Assembly: GCA_021772135.1 (NCBI GenBank)
Contig: JADYXQ010000037.1
Location: forward strand, 1 to 46,206
Direction: 5' to 3'
Source of the DNA: Candidatus Obscuribacter sp.
GTDB lineage: Bacteria > Cyanobacteriota > Vampirovibrionia > Obscuribacterales > Obscuribacteraceae
Length of the DNA stretch: 46,206 nt
Below are positions 38,637 to 46,206 of the stretch, in pieces. Both the position numbers and the translations under genes were made by a program. The stretch's first letter is position 1. Every line of letters begins with the position of its first letter. The notes beneath the pieces were generated by a model. It was given only the letters and a program-made list of their open reading frames with translations, searched no databases and was not told the DNA's origin.

Positions 38637-41594
38637 ATGGCTGATCAAGAAACCTTAGTATTAGTTGACGGAAGTTCTCTGGCTTTTCGCTCTTTTTATG
38701 CGCTGATGCGCTCAGGAATGAAGGCCAAAGACGGCCGCCCTACCTGGGCTGTACATGGTTTCTTTTCTTCCTTGTTCGATCAAATTGAAAAACAACGGCC
38801 AGATATGCTGGCCGTCTGTTTCGATCTTTCTGAGCCGACTTTCCGTAAAATCGAATACGACCAATATAAAGCTCACCGCAATGAAATGCCCGATGATTTG
38901 AAGACCCAGTGGCCGATGATCCGCGAAGGCGTCACCGCCTTTGAAATTCCCCTTTTGGAATTACCCGGATTTGAAGCTGACGACGTGATCGGCACTGTGG
39001 CCAAACAAGCTGCCGCTCTTGGTCGCAAGGTAATCATTTTGACCGGCGACAAAGACGCCTTTCAACTTGTTGATGGCGACAATTCTTCAATTGAGATTCA
39101 CTTAACGACTAAAGACGGTCTGGTTAATTGCAAACGCCAGGAAGTTTATGACCGCATGGGCATCTGGCCTGAGCAAGTTGTTGATTTCAAGGCCCTTTGC
39201 GGTGACGCTTCCGATAACATTCCCGGCGTTAAAGGCATCGGTGACAAAGGCGCTCAGCAACTGCTCGCGGCTTATCAGACTTTAGACGGCATCTACGAAC
39301 ACATTGACGATATCAAATCGGCCTCACTGAAAAAGAAATTGATTGAAGGCAAAGAAATTGCCTATGTCAGCCAACGCCTCGCTACTATCCGCCTTGATGT
39401 GCCCCTCGAATTCGACTTTGAGCATTGCCGGCTGAGCATGCCTCAATTAGAAGGTCTGCGAGACTATTTCGATAAGCTCAATTTCAAACAACTGACTACG
39501 AGATTACCGAAAATTCTGGCACGTTTTTCGCCGGATGGCTCTATGCCGGAAATGCCAAAAGCAGCTCCGGCCGTAGAATTAAAAGTAATAGCGGCCAGCA
39601 GCAGTAGCGGCGCCAGCCTTGAAGTTTCAATAGACGCACCGGTCTTCGGTCAGCTCAAACTTTCATTCGGAAGCCAGGATAATGCGGGTGCACAGCCGGA
39701 AGCACCAGTTGCTTTGCGAGCAGCTACAATGGCTCCAGCTCCGAACTTACTGGTCGTAACGACGCAAGAACAATTGACCGATTTAGTCAAAGAACTCTCA
39801 CATCAAAGTGCTATCGCAATTTCACTTGAAACCAGTGGTGGTGATAGCCTGAACACCGAAGTAATCGGTTACACATTTGCCTGGGACACCTTGATCGGGA
39901 GTAAAGAAAGCCGTCTCGCGCTGGTTGTGCGCAACGAAGCCGACAAGAACAAAGCCACTCTCAAAACCGCATACGTGCCGATTAAGCAAACGGGCGCAGC
40001 ATTGCTGGAGTCAGGTTATGTTCAAGAGCGGCTAAAGCCCATTTTTGAAGACGGCAAAATTGCCAAAGTCTTGCAGAACTCCAAATTTGCCATTAACGTG
40101 CTCTCGTGTAGCAACATCGCTCTCGAACCGATTGTTTTCGACACCATGCTGGCCAGCTACATCTTAAATCCTGATGAAAAGCACGGCTTGCGTGAGCAAG
40201 CAGATCGGGTATTGCAATATCAGATGACACGGCTTGACGAAGTAATCGGCAGCGGCCGCAAACAAATCGCTATGATTGATGCGCCATTAGATACGGTGGC
40301 TGCCTATGCAAGCGATCAAGCGCGTCTGAGCTTAGAACTGGCAAGATTTTATGCACCGCTACTGGACGACGAACAAGAATATTTGCTCTATGAAATGGAG
40401 CAGCCTTTAGCCGTAGTGCTCGCTCGTATGGAGCAAGCCGGTGTTGCTCTTGATCTCGATTATCTCAAGAATTTTTCTAACGAGCTGGCCAGCGAATTAG
40501 CCCGACTGGAAAGTGAAATTTACGGTCACGCCGGCCACGGATTTAATATAAATTCAACGCAACAACTGCAAAAAGTTTTGTTTGAAGAACTTGGTCTTAA
40601 ACCAAAAGGTAAAACTAAAACCGGTTTTTCTACCGATGCCGCTGTGCTCGAATCTTTAAAAGAAGAACACGAGATTATTTCGAAATTGCTTGAGTACAGG
40701 CATATTTCTAAATTGCGCTCTACCTATGTAGACGCTCTGCCCGGGCAAATTTTAGAAAAAGACGGGCGGCTGCACGGTGACTTTAACCAGACCGTGACGA
40801 GCACAGGCCGCCTTTCGAGTTCCAACCCCAACCTGCAAAACATTCCCATTCGCACCGAAGTCGGTCGCCGCATTCGCCGCGCCTTTATCGCCACTCCGGG
40901 GTCGTCGTTGATATCAGCCGACTATTCGCAAATCGAGTTGCGCCTTCTGGCTCACATGTGCGCTGACGAAACTTTGATTGACGCTTTTGAAAAAAATCAA
41001 GATATTCACGCCCGCACCGCCGGTGAAATCTATGAACTAGCAATAGAAGACGTTACTTCTGAAATCAGGCGCATCGGCAAAACTCTCAACTTTGCCCTGG
41101 TCTACCAGCAAGGCGCTTACTCTACCGGCCTTGATCTGGGCATCTCGACTAAAGAAGCCCAGGGCTTTATCGATAAATATTTCGCTCGTTACCCGAAAGT
41201 GCAAGGATTCTTGCACGGCACAATCGAAGACGCACGCAACAACAATTATGCACGCACCATGTGGGGACGCAGACGCTACTTTACCCACTTGCACGACCGC
41301 AACGACAATGTGCGCAAGGCCGACGAGCGCGCCGCTTGCAATGCCCCCATTCAGGGCAGTGCCGCCGATTTGATGAAACTGGCTATGATCAGACTTGATC
41401 AAGACTTGAGAGCAGCGGGCAGCAATGCCAAACTGACGATGCAGGTGCACGATGAACTGGTGCTGGAAGTACCGGACAATGAACTGGAAGCGACAAAGGC
41501 AATCTTAGAAAAAGCGATGACCCTCAATCAACCCCTCAAAGTGCCACTCAAAGTTGACTTTGGCACTGGCAAAAACTGGATGGATGCGAAATAA
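38637..41594 (+). CDS. polA: DNA polymerase I (proofreading site degenerate)
   Basis: A 985-aa repair and replication polymerase. The 5'-3' exonuclease domain (1-295) keeps its acidic residues (VDGSS, CFD, EADD, TGDKD, GDASDN). A linker and the 3'-5' exonuclease fold follow (~365-575), then the polymerase domain (~580-985) with SADYSQIELRLLAHM, RRIGKTLNFALVYQQ and QVHDELVLEVP. In the proofreading fold the DxE motif is S396-L-E398, the second Asp is Ala485 and the YxxxD Asp is Gln561, so this site should be dead, as in Taq polymerase. ATG at 38637. Confidence 0.96.
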   Translation: MADQETLVLVDGSSLAFRSFYALMRSGMKAKDGRPTWAVHGFFSSLFDQIEKQRPDMLAVCFDLSEPTFRKIEYDQYKAHRNEMPDDLKTQWPMIREGVTAFEIPLLELPGFEADDVIGTVAKQAAALGRKVIILTGDKDAFQLVDGDNSSIEIHLTTKDGLVNCKRQEVYDRMGIWPEQVVDFKALCGDASDNIPGVKGIGDKGAQQLLAAYQTLDGIYEHIDDIKSASLKKKLIEGKEIAYVSQRLATIRLDVPLEFDFEHCRLSMPQLEGLRDYFDKLNFKQLTTRLPKILARFSPDGSMPEMPKAAPAVELKVIAASSSSGASLEVSIDAPVFGQLKLSFGSQDNAGAQPEAPVALRAATMAPAPNLLVVTTQEQLTDLVKELSHQSAIAISLETSGGDSLNTEVIGYTFAWDTLIGSKESRLALVVRNEADKNKATLKTAYVPIKQTGAALLESGYVQERLKPIFEDGKIAKVLQNSKFAINVLSCSNIALEPIVFDTMLASYILNPDEKHGLREQADRVLQYQMTRLDEVIGSGRKQIAMIDAPLDTVAAYASDQARLSLELARFYAPLLDDEQEYLLYEMEQPLAVVLARMEQAGVALDLDYLKNFSNELASELARLESEIYGHAGHGFNINSTQQLQKVLFEELGLKPKGKTKTGFSTDAAVLESLKEEHEIISKLLEYRHISKLRSTYVDALPGQILEKDGRLHGDFNQTVTSTGRLSSSNPNLQNIPIRTEVGRRIRRAFIATPGSSLISADYSQIELRLLAHMCADETLIDAFEKNQDIHARTAGEIYELAIEDVTSEIRRIGKTLNFALVYQQGAYSTGLDLGISTKEAQGFIDKYFARYPKVQGFLHGTIEDARNNNYARTMWGRRRYFTHLHDRNDNVRKADERAACNAPIQGSAADLMKLAMIRLDQDLRAAGSNAKLTMQVHDELVLEVPDNELEATKAILEKAMTLNQPLKVPLKVDFGTGKNWMDAK

Positions 41595-41596
41595 AT

Positions 41597-41944
41597 TTGA
41601 ATATAGTTTCTGACAATGTAGACCTCGATACTTTCCTTAGCCTCGACATTCGCATAGGAAAAATTATCAAAGCTGAAGTGTTTGGCCAGGCAAGAAAGCC
41701 AGCCTACAAGCTATGGATTGATTTCGGTGACCTGGGCGTTAAACAATCGAGTGCGCAAATCACAGCGCATTATCGCCTGGACGATCTGACCGATCGACTG
41801 GTGGCCTGCGTTATGAATTGTCCCGGCAAACAAGTCGGTGACTTCAATTCAGAGGTGCTTGTATTGGGCAGTGCCGTCAATGCCGGCGGTGTGCTTTTAC
41901 TCAAACCCGATGATGGCTCTGAGCTAGGCAGTCGAGTCTTTTAA
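41597..41944 (+). CDS. CsaA-like tRNA-binding protein
   Basis: A 115-aa single OB-fold tRNA-binding domain: FLSLDIRIGKIIKAEVF, ARKPAYKLWIDFGDLGVK, SSAQIT and the C-terminal VLVLGSAVNAGGVLLLKPD. This is the CsaA pattern; CsaA is described as a chaperone connected with protein export and has tRNA-binding affinity. The start is a TTG at 41597, two bases after the polA stop; there is no ATG, so translation probably depends on coupling with polA. Confidence 0.9.
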   Translation: MNIVSDNVDLDTFLSLDIRIGKIIKAEVFGQARKPAYKLWIDFGDLGVKQSSAQITAHYRLDDLTDRLVACVMNCPGKQVGDFNSEVLVLGSAVNAGGVLLLKPDDGSELGSRVF

Positions 41945-42009
41945 ATTTTGGTTGATTGGGTGTTGGTTGTGGACTTTTTGGGCCTTAACCCGGGTAGTCC
42001 TTTTTCCAC

Positions 42010-42077
42010 GCCTAAGAAAAAATACAACTTATGGGTTGTATTTTCGTACAACCTTTAAGTTGTAAAATTCCTTAGGC
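42010..42077. repeat. 68-bp nested palindrome between convergent genes
   Basis: Outer arms GCCTAAG/CTTAGGC, inner arms TACAACTTA/TAAGTTGTA, then GGTTGTA/TACAACC around TTTTCG. The two 18-bp half units TACAACTTATGGGTTGTA and TACAACCTTTAAGTTGTA are near-palindromes and reverse complements of each other except at two bases. T-runs on the plus-strand side (CTTTTAAAAAG) suit a terminator for polA-csaA. The permease gene converges from the other side. Confidence 0.75.
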
Positions 42078-42122
42078 TTTTAAAAAGAGAGCTTCAGTGG
42101 CTAAGCGCGAAAAACTACCGAT

Positions 42123-43502
42123 TTAAGCGCCGTTTTTTTTACGCAGCTTGCTGTTCTTGTATCCATACAGGAAATAAATGATCAAGCCGATTGGCAGTGT
42201 CACAGAATAAACTTGCAACACCGCAGGCTCGAGATTGAAGGCGAGAATGGCACAACCAAGCCCGCCGGCAATGGCGATAATCGGATTTACGAGCTTGAGC
42301 TTTAACGCTCCGATACAAACAAAAATGAATGCCACAAGAGTGCCGAGCACCATCATGTCGGCAATTTTCCCGAAAGGCACAAAGCCGGCAATAGCTGCCA
42401 CAACGACGCCATTAAGGATGATACCAACGGTAGGATTACCGTTGTTCATTTTTTTGAAAATCGGAGGAAGCAGACCGTCTTCTGCCATATTGAGGAAGAT
42501 GCGCGGTCCGCCCATGCAAAATACCAGAAGCACATTGAAGATGCCGAGCACTGCACCGAACGAAATAAACTTGGCTGTCCAACCTTCACCGGCTGCAGTA
42601 AGCAACTTAGCTAAAGGCGCCGCCGCTTCTGAACCGACAAACAATTCATTAGGGTGACCGTTAATAAAGCATGGTGCCAGGCCAGTTGCCACGGCCATCA
42701 CGGTGACATACAAGAATGCGACGATGCCGACGCATGAATAAGTGGCCCATCTTGTGTCTTTAAGTGATTTAGACTCGCGAGCAAAAGTATAAAGTGCGTC
42801 AAACCCGACGAAGGGGAAAACCGCGGTGGCTGCTCCTTTTAAAACACCCTCAAACCCAAATGGCATAAAAGGAAACCAGTTGGCAGGATTGACGTGGGGA
42901 ATGCCCACCGCCAGGAAAGTGACAAGTAGAGTCAGTTTGAGAACTACAAGAGCAAAGTTGAGCTTAGCCGATTTTTTCACACCGCCCAAAATCAGGACAA
43001 CACTGACCACGGCAATGACGCCGATGGCAATGAAATTGATGCCAAAATGGAATTGATTTTGGGCGTCAATTGTAGGGCCGCTCCAGAAAGCCGGCACCGA
43101 AAAACCCAGAGCGTTTTTCAAATACTCGCCCCAGGCGATCGATACGGCAGAGGCACCAAAACTATATTCGAGGAAGAGGCCAAAAGCCACAATCCAGGCC
43201 ACTAATTCGCCAATCGAATGATAAACATAGCTATAAGCAGATACACCGTGCGGCACACGAATTGAAAATTTTTCGTAGCAAAATGCAATCAGCATAATGA
43301 CGAAACCAGTCAGTAGAAACGACAGAATTCCGGCTGGTCCAGCCTTGCCCGCAATGATGCCGGGCATGGCGAAAATGCCAGCACCAATGGTGGCACCAAT
43401 GCCTAAAGCTGAAAGCATTATCCAGCCCAAATGCTTTGGTGTTTCGGCGATTGTGGCCGCATCCGGCGAACAATCTGTCTTCCTCATGAGCGTTGTCAAC
43501 AT
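42123..43502 (-). CDS. Amino-acid permease (APC superfamily)
   Basis: A 459-aa inner-membrane transporter with 12 or more helices. The first helix carries the APC substrate motif GIGATIGAGIFAMPG. FARESKSLKDTRWA and the PTVGIILNG region resemble cationic amino-acid and YfnA-like carriers. The substrate is unresolved. ATG at 43502 with AAGG ~7 nt before it. It is divergent from the 3-hydroxyacyl-CoA dehydrogenase gene, with 109 nt between. Confidence 0.92.
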   Translation of the reverse strand: MLTTLMRKTDCSPDAATIAETPKHLGWIMLSALGIGATIGAGIFAMPGIIAGKAGPAGILSFLLTGFVIMLIAFCYEKFSIRVPHGVSAYSYVYHSIGELVAWIVAFGLFLEYSFGASAVSIAWGEYLKNALGFSVPAFWSGPTIDAQNQFHFGINFIAIGVIAVVSVVLILGGVKKSAKLNFALVVLKLTLLVTFLAVGIPHVNPANWFPFMPFGFEGVLKGAATAVFPFVGFDALYTFARESKSLKDTRWATYSCVGIVAFLYVTVMAVATGLAPCFINGHPNELFVGSEAAAPLAKLLTAAGEGWTAKFISFGAVLGIFNVLLVFCMGGPRIFLNMAEDGLLPPIFKKMNNGNPTVGIILNGVVVAAIAGFVPFGKIADMMVLGTLVAFIFVCIGALKLKLVNPIIAIAGGLGCAILAFNLEPAVLQVYSVTLPIGLIIYFLYGYKNSKLRKKNGA

Positions 43503-43611
43503 AGCTGGACCTTCTGTGATTTCTTAAATTCCGGCTGACGGTTTTCTGGGCTGCGAACTAAAGATGCTAGCATAGCGCCAACTAGTGTTTTCATAATAAT
43601 GAGGGCTTTGT

Positions 43612-44865
43612 ATGAGAGTGCAGAGAGCGGCAGTAATCGGTGCGGGCGCCATGGGCAGCGGAATTGCCTGTGTTTTAAGCCAGTGCGGTATCGAAGTGCT
43701 TTTAAAAGATGTGGAACAAGCCGCTGTTGATAGAGGGCTTGGAAACATCAAAAAAATGTTTGATTCCCGTGTCAAGAAAGGCATGGCTCAAACTGAAGCC
43801 GACAAACTCTTCGCCCTGGTGCAGGGTACGACCTCGTACGAAGATTTCAAGAACGTCGATCTGGTCATTGAAGCAGCATTCGAAGAAATCTCAGTCAAGC
43901 TCGACATTTTCAAAACACTTGACGAAATTTGCCCCCCTCGGGCCATTCTTGCAACGAATACTTCGGCTTTATCAATATCTGAAATCGCCGCCGCCACCAA
44001 TCGCCCTGAAAAAGTTGTGGGCATGCACTTCTTCAACCCCGCTCAGTTCATGAAACTGGTAGAAGTAATTCCTGGAGTGAAAACTTCAGATGAAACAGTA
44101 AAAGTCGCCCTCGAACTTTGCCGCGACATGCAGAAGACCCCAGTCAAGGTTGAGGAATGCCCAGGATTTCTGGTCAACCGCGTGCTCTTCACTTATATGA
44201 ATGAAGCGCTGTACGTTTTGCAGGAAGGCTTGGCAACGCCAGAAGAAATCGACGCCAAAGTGGTGGAATTTGGCCTGCCAATGGGGCCTTTCGCGCTATT
44301 CGACATGACCGGAATCGACGTTTGCGCTCACGTCAACAAGTTCCTTTATAGCCAGTACGGCCCGCGCTTCTCGCCATCGCCACTGCTGGCCAAAATGGTA
44401 GCGGCAGGCGCACTGGGGCAAAAAACTGGTGCCGGTTTCTACTTGCATGACAAAAACGCTCTTAAAGGCGAAGCGAAAAAAATCAATCCGGCCTTGCAAG
44501 AAATGATTGCGCAAGCAAACAAAGAAACTGCAAGTACTTCTGAGACCAAGCCCAGCGGCAAAGCAAAAGGGTTTGACGCACTGCGCGTAATTTTGCCCAT
44601 GCTCAACGAGTCTATCTATTGCTTGCAAGAGCAAGTTGTGGCGGCAGACGACATCGACATCGCCATGCAAAATGGTTGTGGATTTAAAATCGGCCTGATC
44701 GCTATGGCCAAAGAAAAAGGCCTGGCCTGGTGCTTGCAAGAGCTCACGGCCTATCATCAAGCACACGGAGAGCGTTTCAGACCGGCATGGTTGCTGGTCA
44801 AACTCGTAGGTGCTCAAGTACATGATTTTAGTGAGCTGAATAAAAAACCGATAGCGGTCGGCTAA
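43612..44865 (+). CDS. 3-hydroxyacyl-CoA dehydrogenase
   Basis: A 417-aa NAD-dependent enzyme of beta-oxidation or butyrate/PHA metabolism. The Rossmann domain (VIGAGAMGSGIACVLSQCG) is followed by the catalytic-His segment GMHFFNPAQFMKLVEV and the C-terminal domain (GFLVNRVLFTYMNEAL, GLPMGPFALFDMTGID). A second, weaker copy of the C-terminal domain covers ~325-405 (FDALRVILPMLNES, GCGFKIGLIAMAKEKG), as in the C-terminal half of FadB/FadJ but without their hydratase domain. GAGGG lies 6 nt before the ATG. The AI-2E gene follows after 15 nt. Confidence 0.94.
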   Translation: MRVQRAAVIGAGAMGSGIACVLSQCGIEVLLKDVEQAAVDRGLGNIKKMFDSRVKKGMAQTEADKLFALVQGTTSYEDFKNVDLVIEAAFEEISVKLDIFKTLDEICPPRAILATNTSALSISEIAAATNRPEKVVGMHFFNPAQFMKLVEVIPGVKTSDETVKVALELCRDMQKTPVKVEECPGFLVNRVLFTYMNEALYVLQEGLATPEEIDAKVVEFGLPMGPFALFDMTGIDVCAHVNKFLYSQYGPRFSPSPLLAKMVAAGALGQKTGAGFYLHDKNALKGEAKKINPALQEMIAQANKETASTSETKPSGKAKGFDALRVILPMLNESIYCLQEQVVAADDIDIAMQNGCGFKIGLIAMAKEKGLAWCLQELTAYHQAHGERFRPAWLLVKLVGAQVHDFSELNKKPIAVG

Positions 44866-44880
44866 GAAAGAAGAATAAAC

Positions 44881-45975
44881 ATGCTCAAGCTAACCGGCGT
44901 TTTTTTGATGCTCTGGTTTCTCTACTTTATTAGAGAAGTTTTTCCGCCATTCATTGTCGGCGGCATTATTGCCTACCTGCTACTGCCGGCGGTCAATTCA
45001 TTCAGCAATACTTTCAAATGCCGGCCCGGAATATCGGTGGCGGTAATCTACGTATCTATCATTGGTCTGATAATCGGCACCAGCAGCTGGTTTGGTAAGT
45101 CTATTATCGAACAGTTCACAGCCATGGCCGCGCAGCGCGATGAAATCGTCATCAGCATGGTGAAGCAAGTCTCTGATGGTTTTAACTGGAATCTCGATGT
45201 TGTAAAAACAGCCAGCGAGCTAACTGCTAGTCTTGAACAAAATATGGGCACGCCCGAAGAACTGATGCACCTGGGCGGCCTGCTCTCAAAAAGCTTATTG
45301 GCAGTTTTAGTCTGCACAGTTTCATCAATTTATTTCATTATCGACAGCAGACGCGTGGGCCTCTTCTGTCTCAGATTTATTCCCAAGAAAAATCATGAGA
45401 TGGTAATTAAACTATCGTCGCAAATGAACGTGATGTTGAGCAAATATGTGAGAGGTCAGTTGCTTCTGATTGCCTTGATGTCGTGCGTTGCCTATGGCAT
45501 TTTGCACTTCTGGCTGCATATAAAATATGCTCTTCTTATTGCCATTCTCAGCGGCTTCTTAGAAATCATTCCAGTGCTTGGGCCTTTCTTTGCCATCAGT
45601 ATTGCCACCATCGTTGGTGTGGCTCAACACGGCGTGGGTATTGCCGTCAAAATTATTCTTGGTTACTGGGTTGCTCGCCTGATTGAAGACTATGTTATTG
45701 TGCCGCGTTTCATCGGCCATGCCATTAATTTGCATCCCCTGGCAATTATTTTTGCCGTGTTATGCGGCGAGGTTATGGCCGGTGCTCTCGGTATGCTGAT
45801 TGCTATTCCGGTGGCCGCTTCCATCAAAGAAATTATCGACTTCCTCTATCCGGCAGACGGATCACATCCGGATAGTCAGAGCAATTTGCCATCACACGAT
45901 GAGCATCTGGCGAGAACAACTTCAACAAAATTAGATGCACTGCCACTGCCTGAAGTAAAACCAGACCAGGCCTAA
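44881..45975 (+). CDS. AI-2E family transporter
   Basis: A 364-aa inner-membrane protein with seven or eight helices. FPPFIVGGIIAYLLLPAVN at the N-terminus, GQLLLIALMSCVAYGI, GFLEIIPVLGPFFA and VIVPRFIGHAINLHPLAIIFAVLCG are the family landmarks (formerly UPF0118/PerM). Members export varied substrates, such as autoinducer-2 or sodium; the substrate here is unknown. The family's first cytoplasmic stretch is short. ATG at 44881. The C-terminal tail (~320-364) is polar. Downstream lies a group II intron end. Confidence 0.93.
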   Translation: MLKLTGVFLMLWFLYFIREVFPPFIVGGIIAYLLLPAVNSFSNTFKCRPGISVAVIYVSIIGLIIGTSSWFGKSIIEQFTAMAAQRDEIVISMVKQVSDGFNWNLDVVKTASELTASLEQNMGTPEELMHLGGLLSKSLLAVLVCTVSSIYFIIDSRRVGLFCLRFIPKKNHEMVIKLSSQMNVMLSKYVRGQLLLIALMSCVAYGILHFWLHIKYALLIAILSGFLEIIPVLGPFFAISIATIVGVAQHGVGIAVKIILGYWVARLIEDYVIVPRFIGHAINLHPLAIIFAVLCGEVMAGALGMLIAIPVAASIKEIIDFLYPADGSHPDSQSNLPSHDEHLARTTSTKLDALPLPEVKPDQA

Positions 45976-46036
45976 TTTTGGGTTGGGAGTAGGGAGGTTT
46001 TCGCTTGCCCCTGCCTGAGGTAGTGCTTTTTGCTCG

Positions 46037-46206
46037 GTCACGGTAGGGATAGCAGTTGCCTGCCACCCCCCGCATAGATCCCTGCGTGCGGGATTACCGC
46101 ACAGGGTTCTTACTTCAGGTTCTGACACCAAATCGCTGAGATGGATATGGGTGGCAAATGCGTGGCTTTGGTAGCCATCGGTCGGCCATGTGCTGCATTC
46201 GTTCCC
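46037..46206 (-). mobile_element. 3' end of a group II intron (domains V and VI), cut by window edge
   Basis: Read on the minus strand, 46110-46076 folds into a domain V hairpin: CCCTG-TGCGG-TAATC-CCGCA-CG-CAGGG, with the two-base CG bulge on the 3' side. Next comes a domain VI hairpin (GGGGGGTGGCAG / CTGCTATCCC) and CCTACCGTGAC, where the intron would end at 46037. This matches the 3' end of bacterial group II introns. The rest, with any reverse-transcriptase gene, lies beyond the right edge. An unbroken frame across it is not a gene. Confidence 0.65.

Noticed and set aside
45931..46206. Open reading frame on the minus strand running off the right edge
   Set aside because: It crosses the structured 3' end of a group II intron and the AI-2E gene end, and shows no protein pattern; it looks like chance openness of structured RNA.
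1..46206. CRISPR array, insertion sequence or prophage
   Set aside because: No regularly spaced repeats, transposase or phage structural genes were seen; apart from the intron end, the mobile signal is limited to short repeats and remnants.

Overview
The window looks like a chromosomal segment of a free-living bacterium related to the non-photosynthetic cyanobacterial sister lineages (Melainabacteria/Vampirovibrionia, for example Obscuribacterales). This is an inference. It rests on a cyanobacterial-type fusion of a sugar-nucleotide transferase with a phosphomannomutase-like domain, several TPR proteins, TadE-like pseudopilins, a phasin-like protein with a fat/polyhydroxyalkanoate-type dehydrogenase, lipoprotein and envelope genes, and many TTG starts. 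No marker seen here fixes the taxon.

Layout. 1-4350 (minus): an ABC-2 export pair (NatA/NatB type, ATPase cut by the left edge), then a biotinyl carrier, HMG-CoA lyase, enoyl-CoA hydratase and mobA run, which looks like leucine or acyl-CoA catabolism plus molybdenum cofactor synthesis. 4500-7148 (minus): a WG-repeat disordered protein and an unknown protein. 7295-12252 (minus): gpsA, a GT4 glycosyltransferase and the NTP-transferase/PMM-like fusion, a lipid and polysaccharide precursor unit. 12332-18326 (minus): a signalling operon made of a secreted protein, a membrane PAS/PAS histidine kinase, two stand-alone receivers and an HPt-REC-REC-GGDEF protein. 18390-19815: a gene-decay zone with a TPR remnant, an orphan ORF beside 13-bp direct repeats and a fragment of a paralogue of the neighbouring kinase. 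19816-23338 (minus): an oligopeptide ABC importer without ATPases.

23358-26099 (plus): the translation/secretion block rpmG, tRNA-Trp, secE, nusG, rplK, rplA. It has a clear promoter, a terminator-like hairpin just after the predicted start of transcription, and a strong terminator after rplA, so rplJ/rplL/rpoB do not follow. 26123-28504: divergent TadE-like pseudopilins and a DnaJ-family co-chaperone. 28536-33476: holB and a TPR membrane protein (minus), purA with its own promoter and a long structured leader (plus), and a secreted TPR protein whose terminator lies inside its last codons. 33576-36633: a large unrecognised membrane-anchored protein and a phasin-like protein. 36856-41944 (plus): an alkaline-phosphatase-superfamily protein with most metal ligands lost, DNA polymerase I with a degenerate proofreading site, and a CsaA-like tRNA-binding protein, ending at a 68-bp nested palindrome. 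42123-45975: an amino-acid permease (minus), then a 3-hydroxyacyl-CoA dehydrogenase and an AI-2E family transporter (plus). The right edge holds what appears to be the 3' end (domains V-VI) of a group II intron on the minus strand.

A recurring theme is degenerate enzyme domains kept in intact genes: the PMM domain, the Pol I exonuclease, the phosphatase and one receiver domain.
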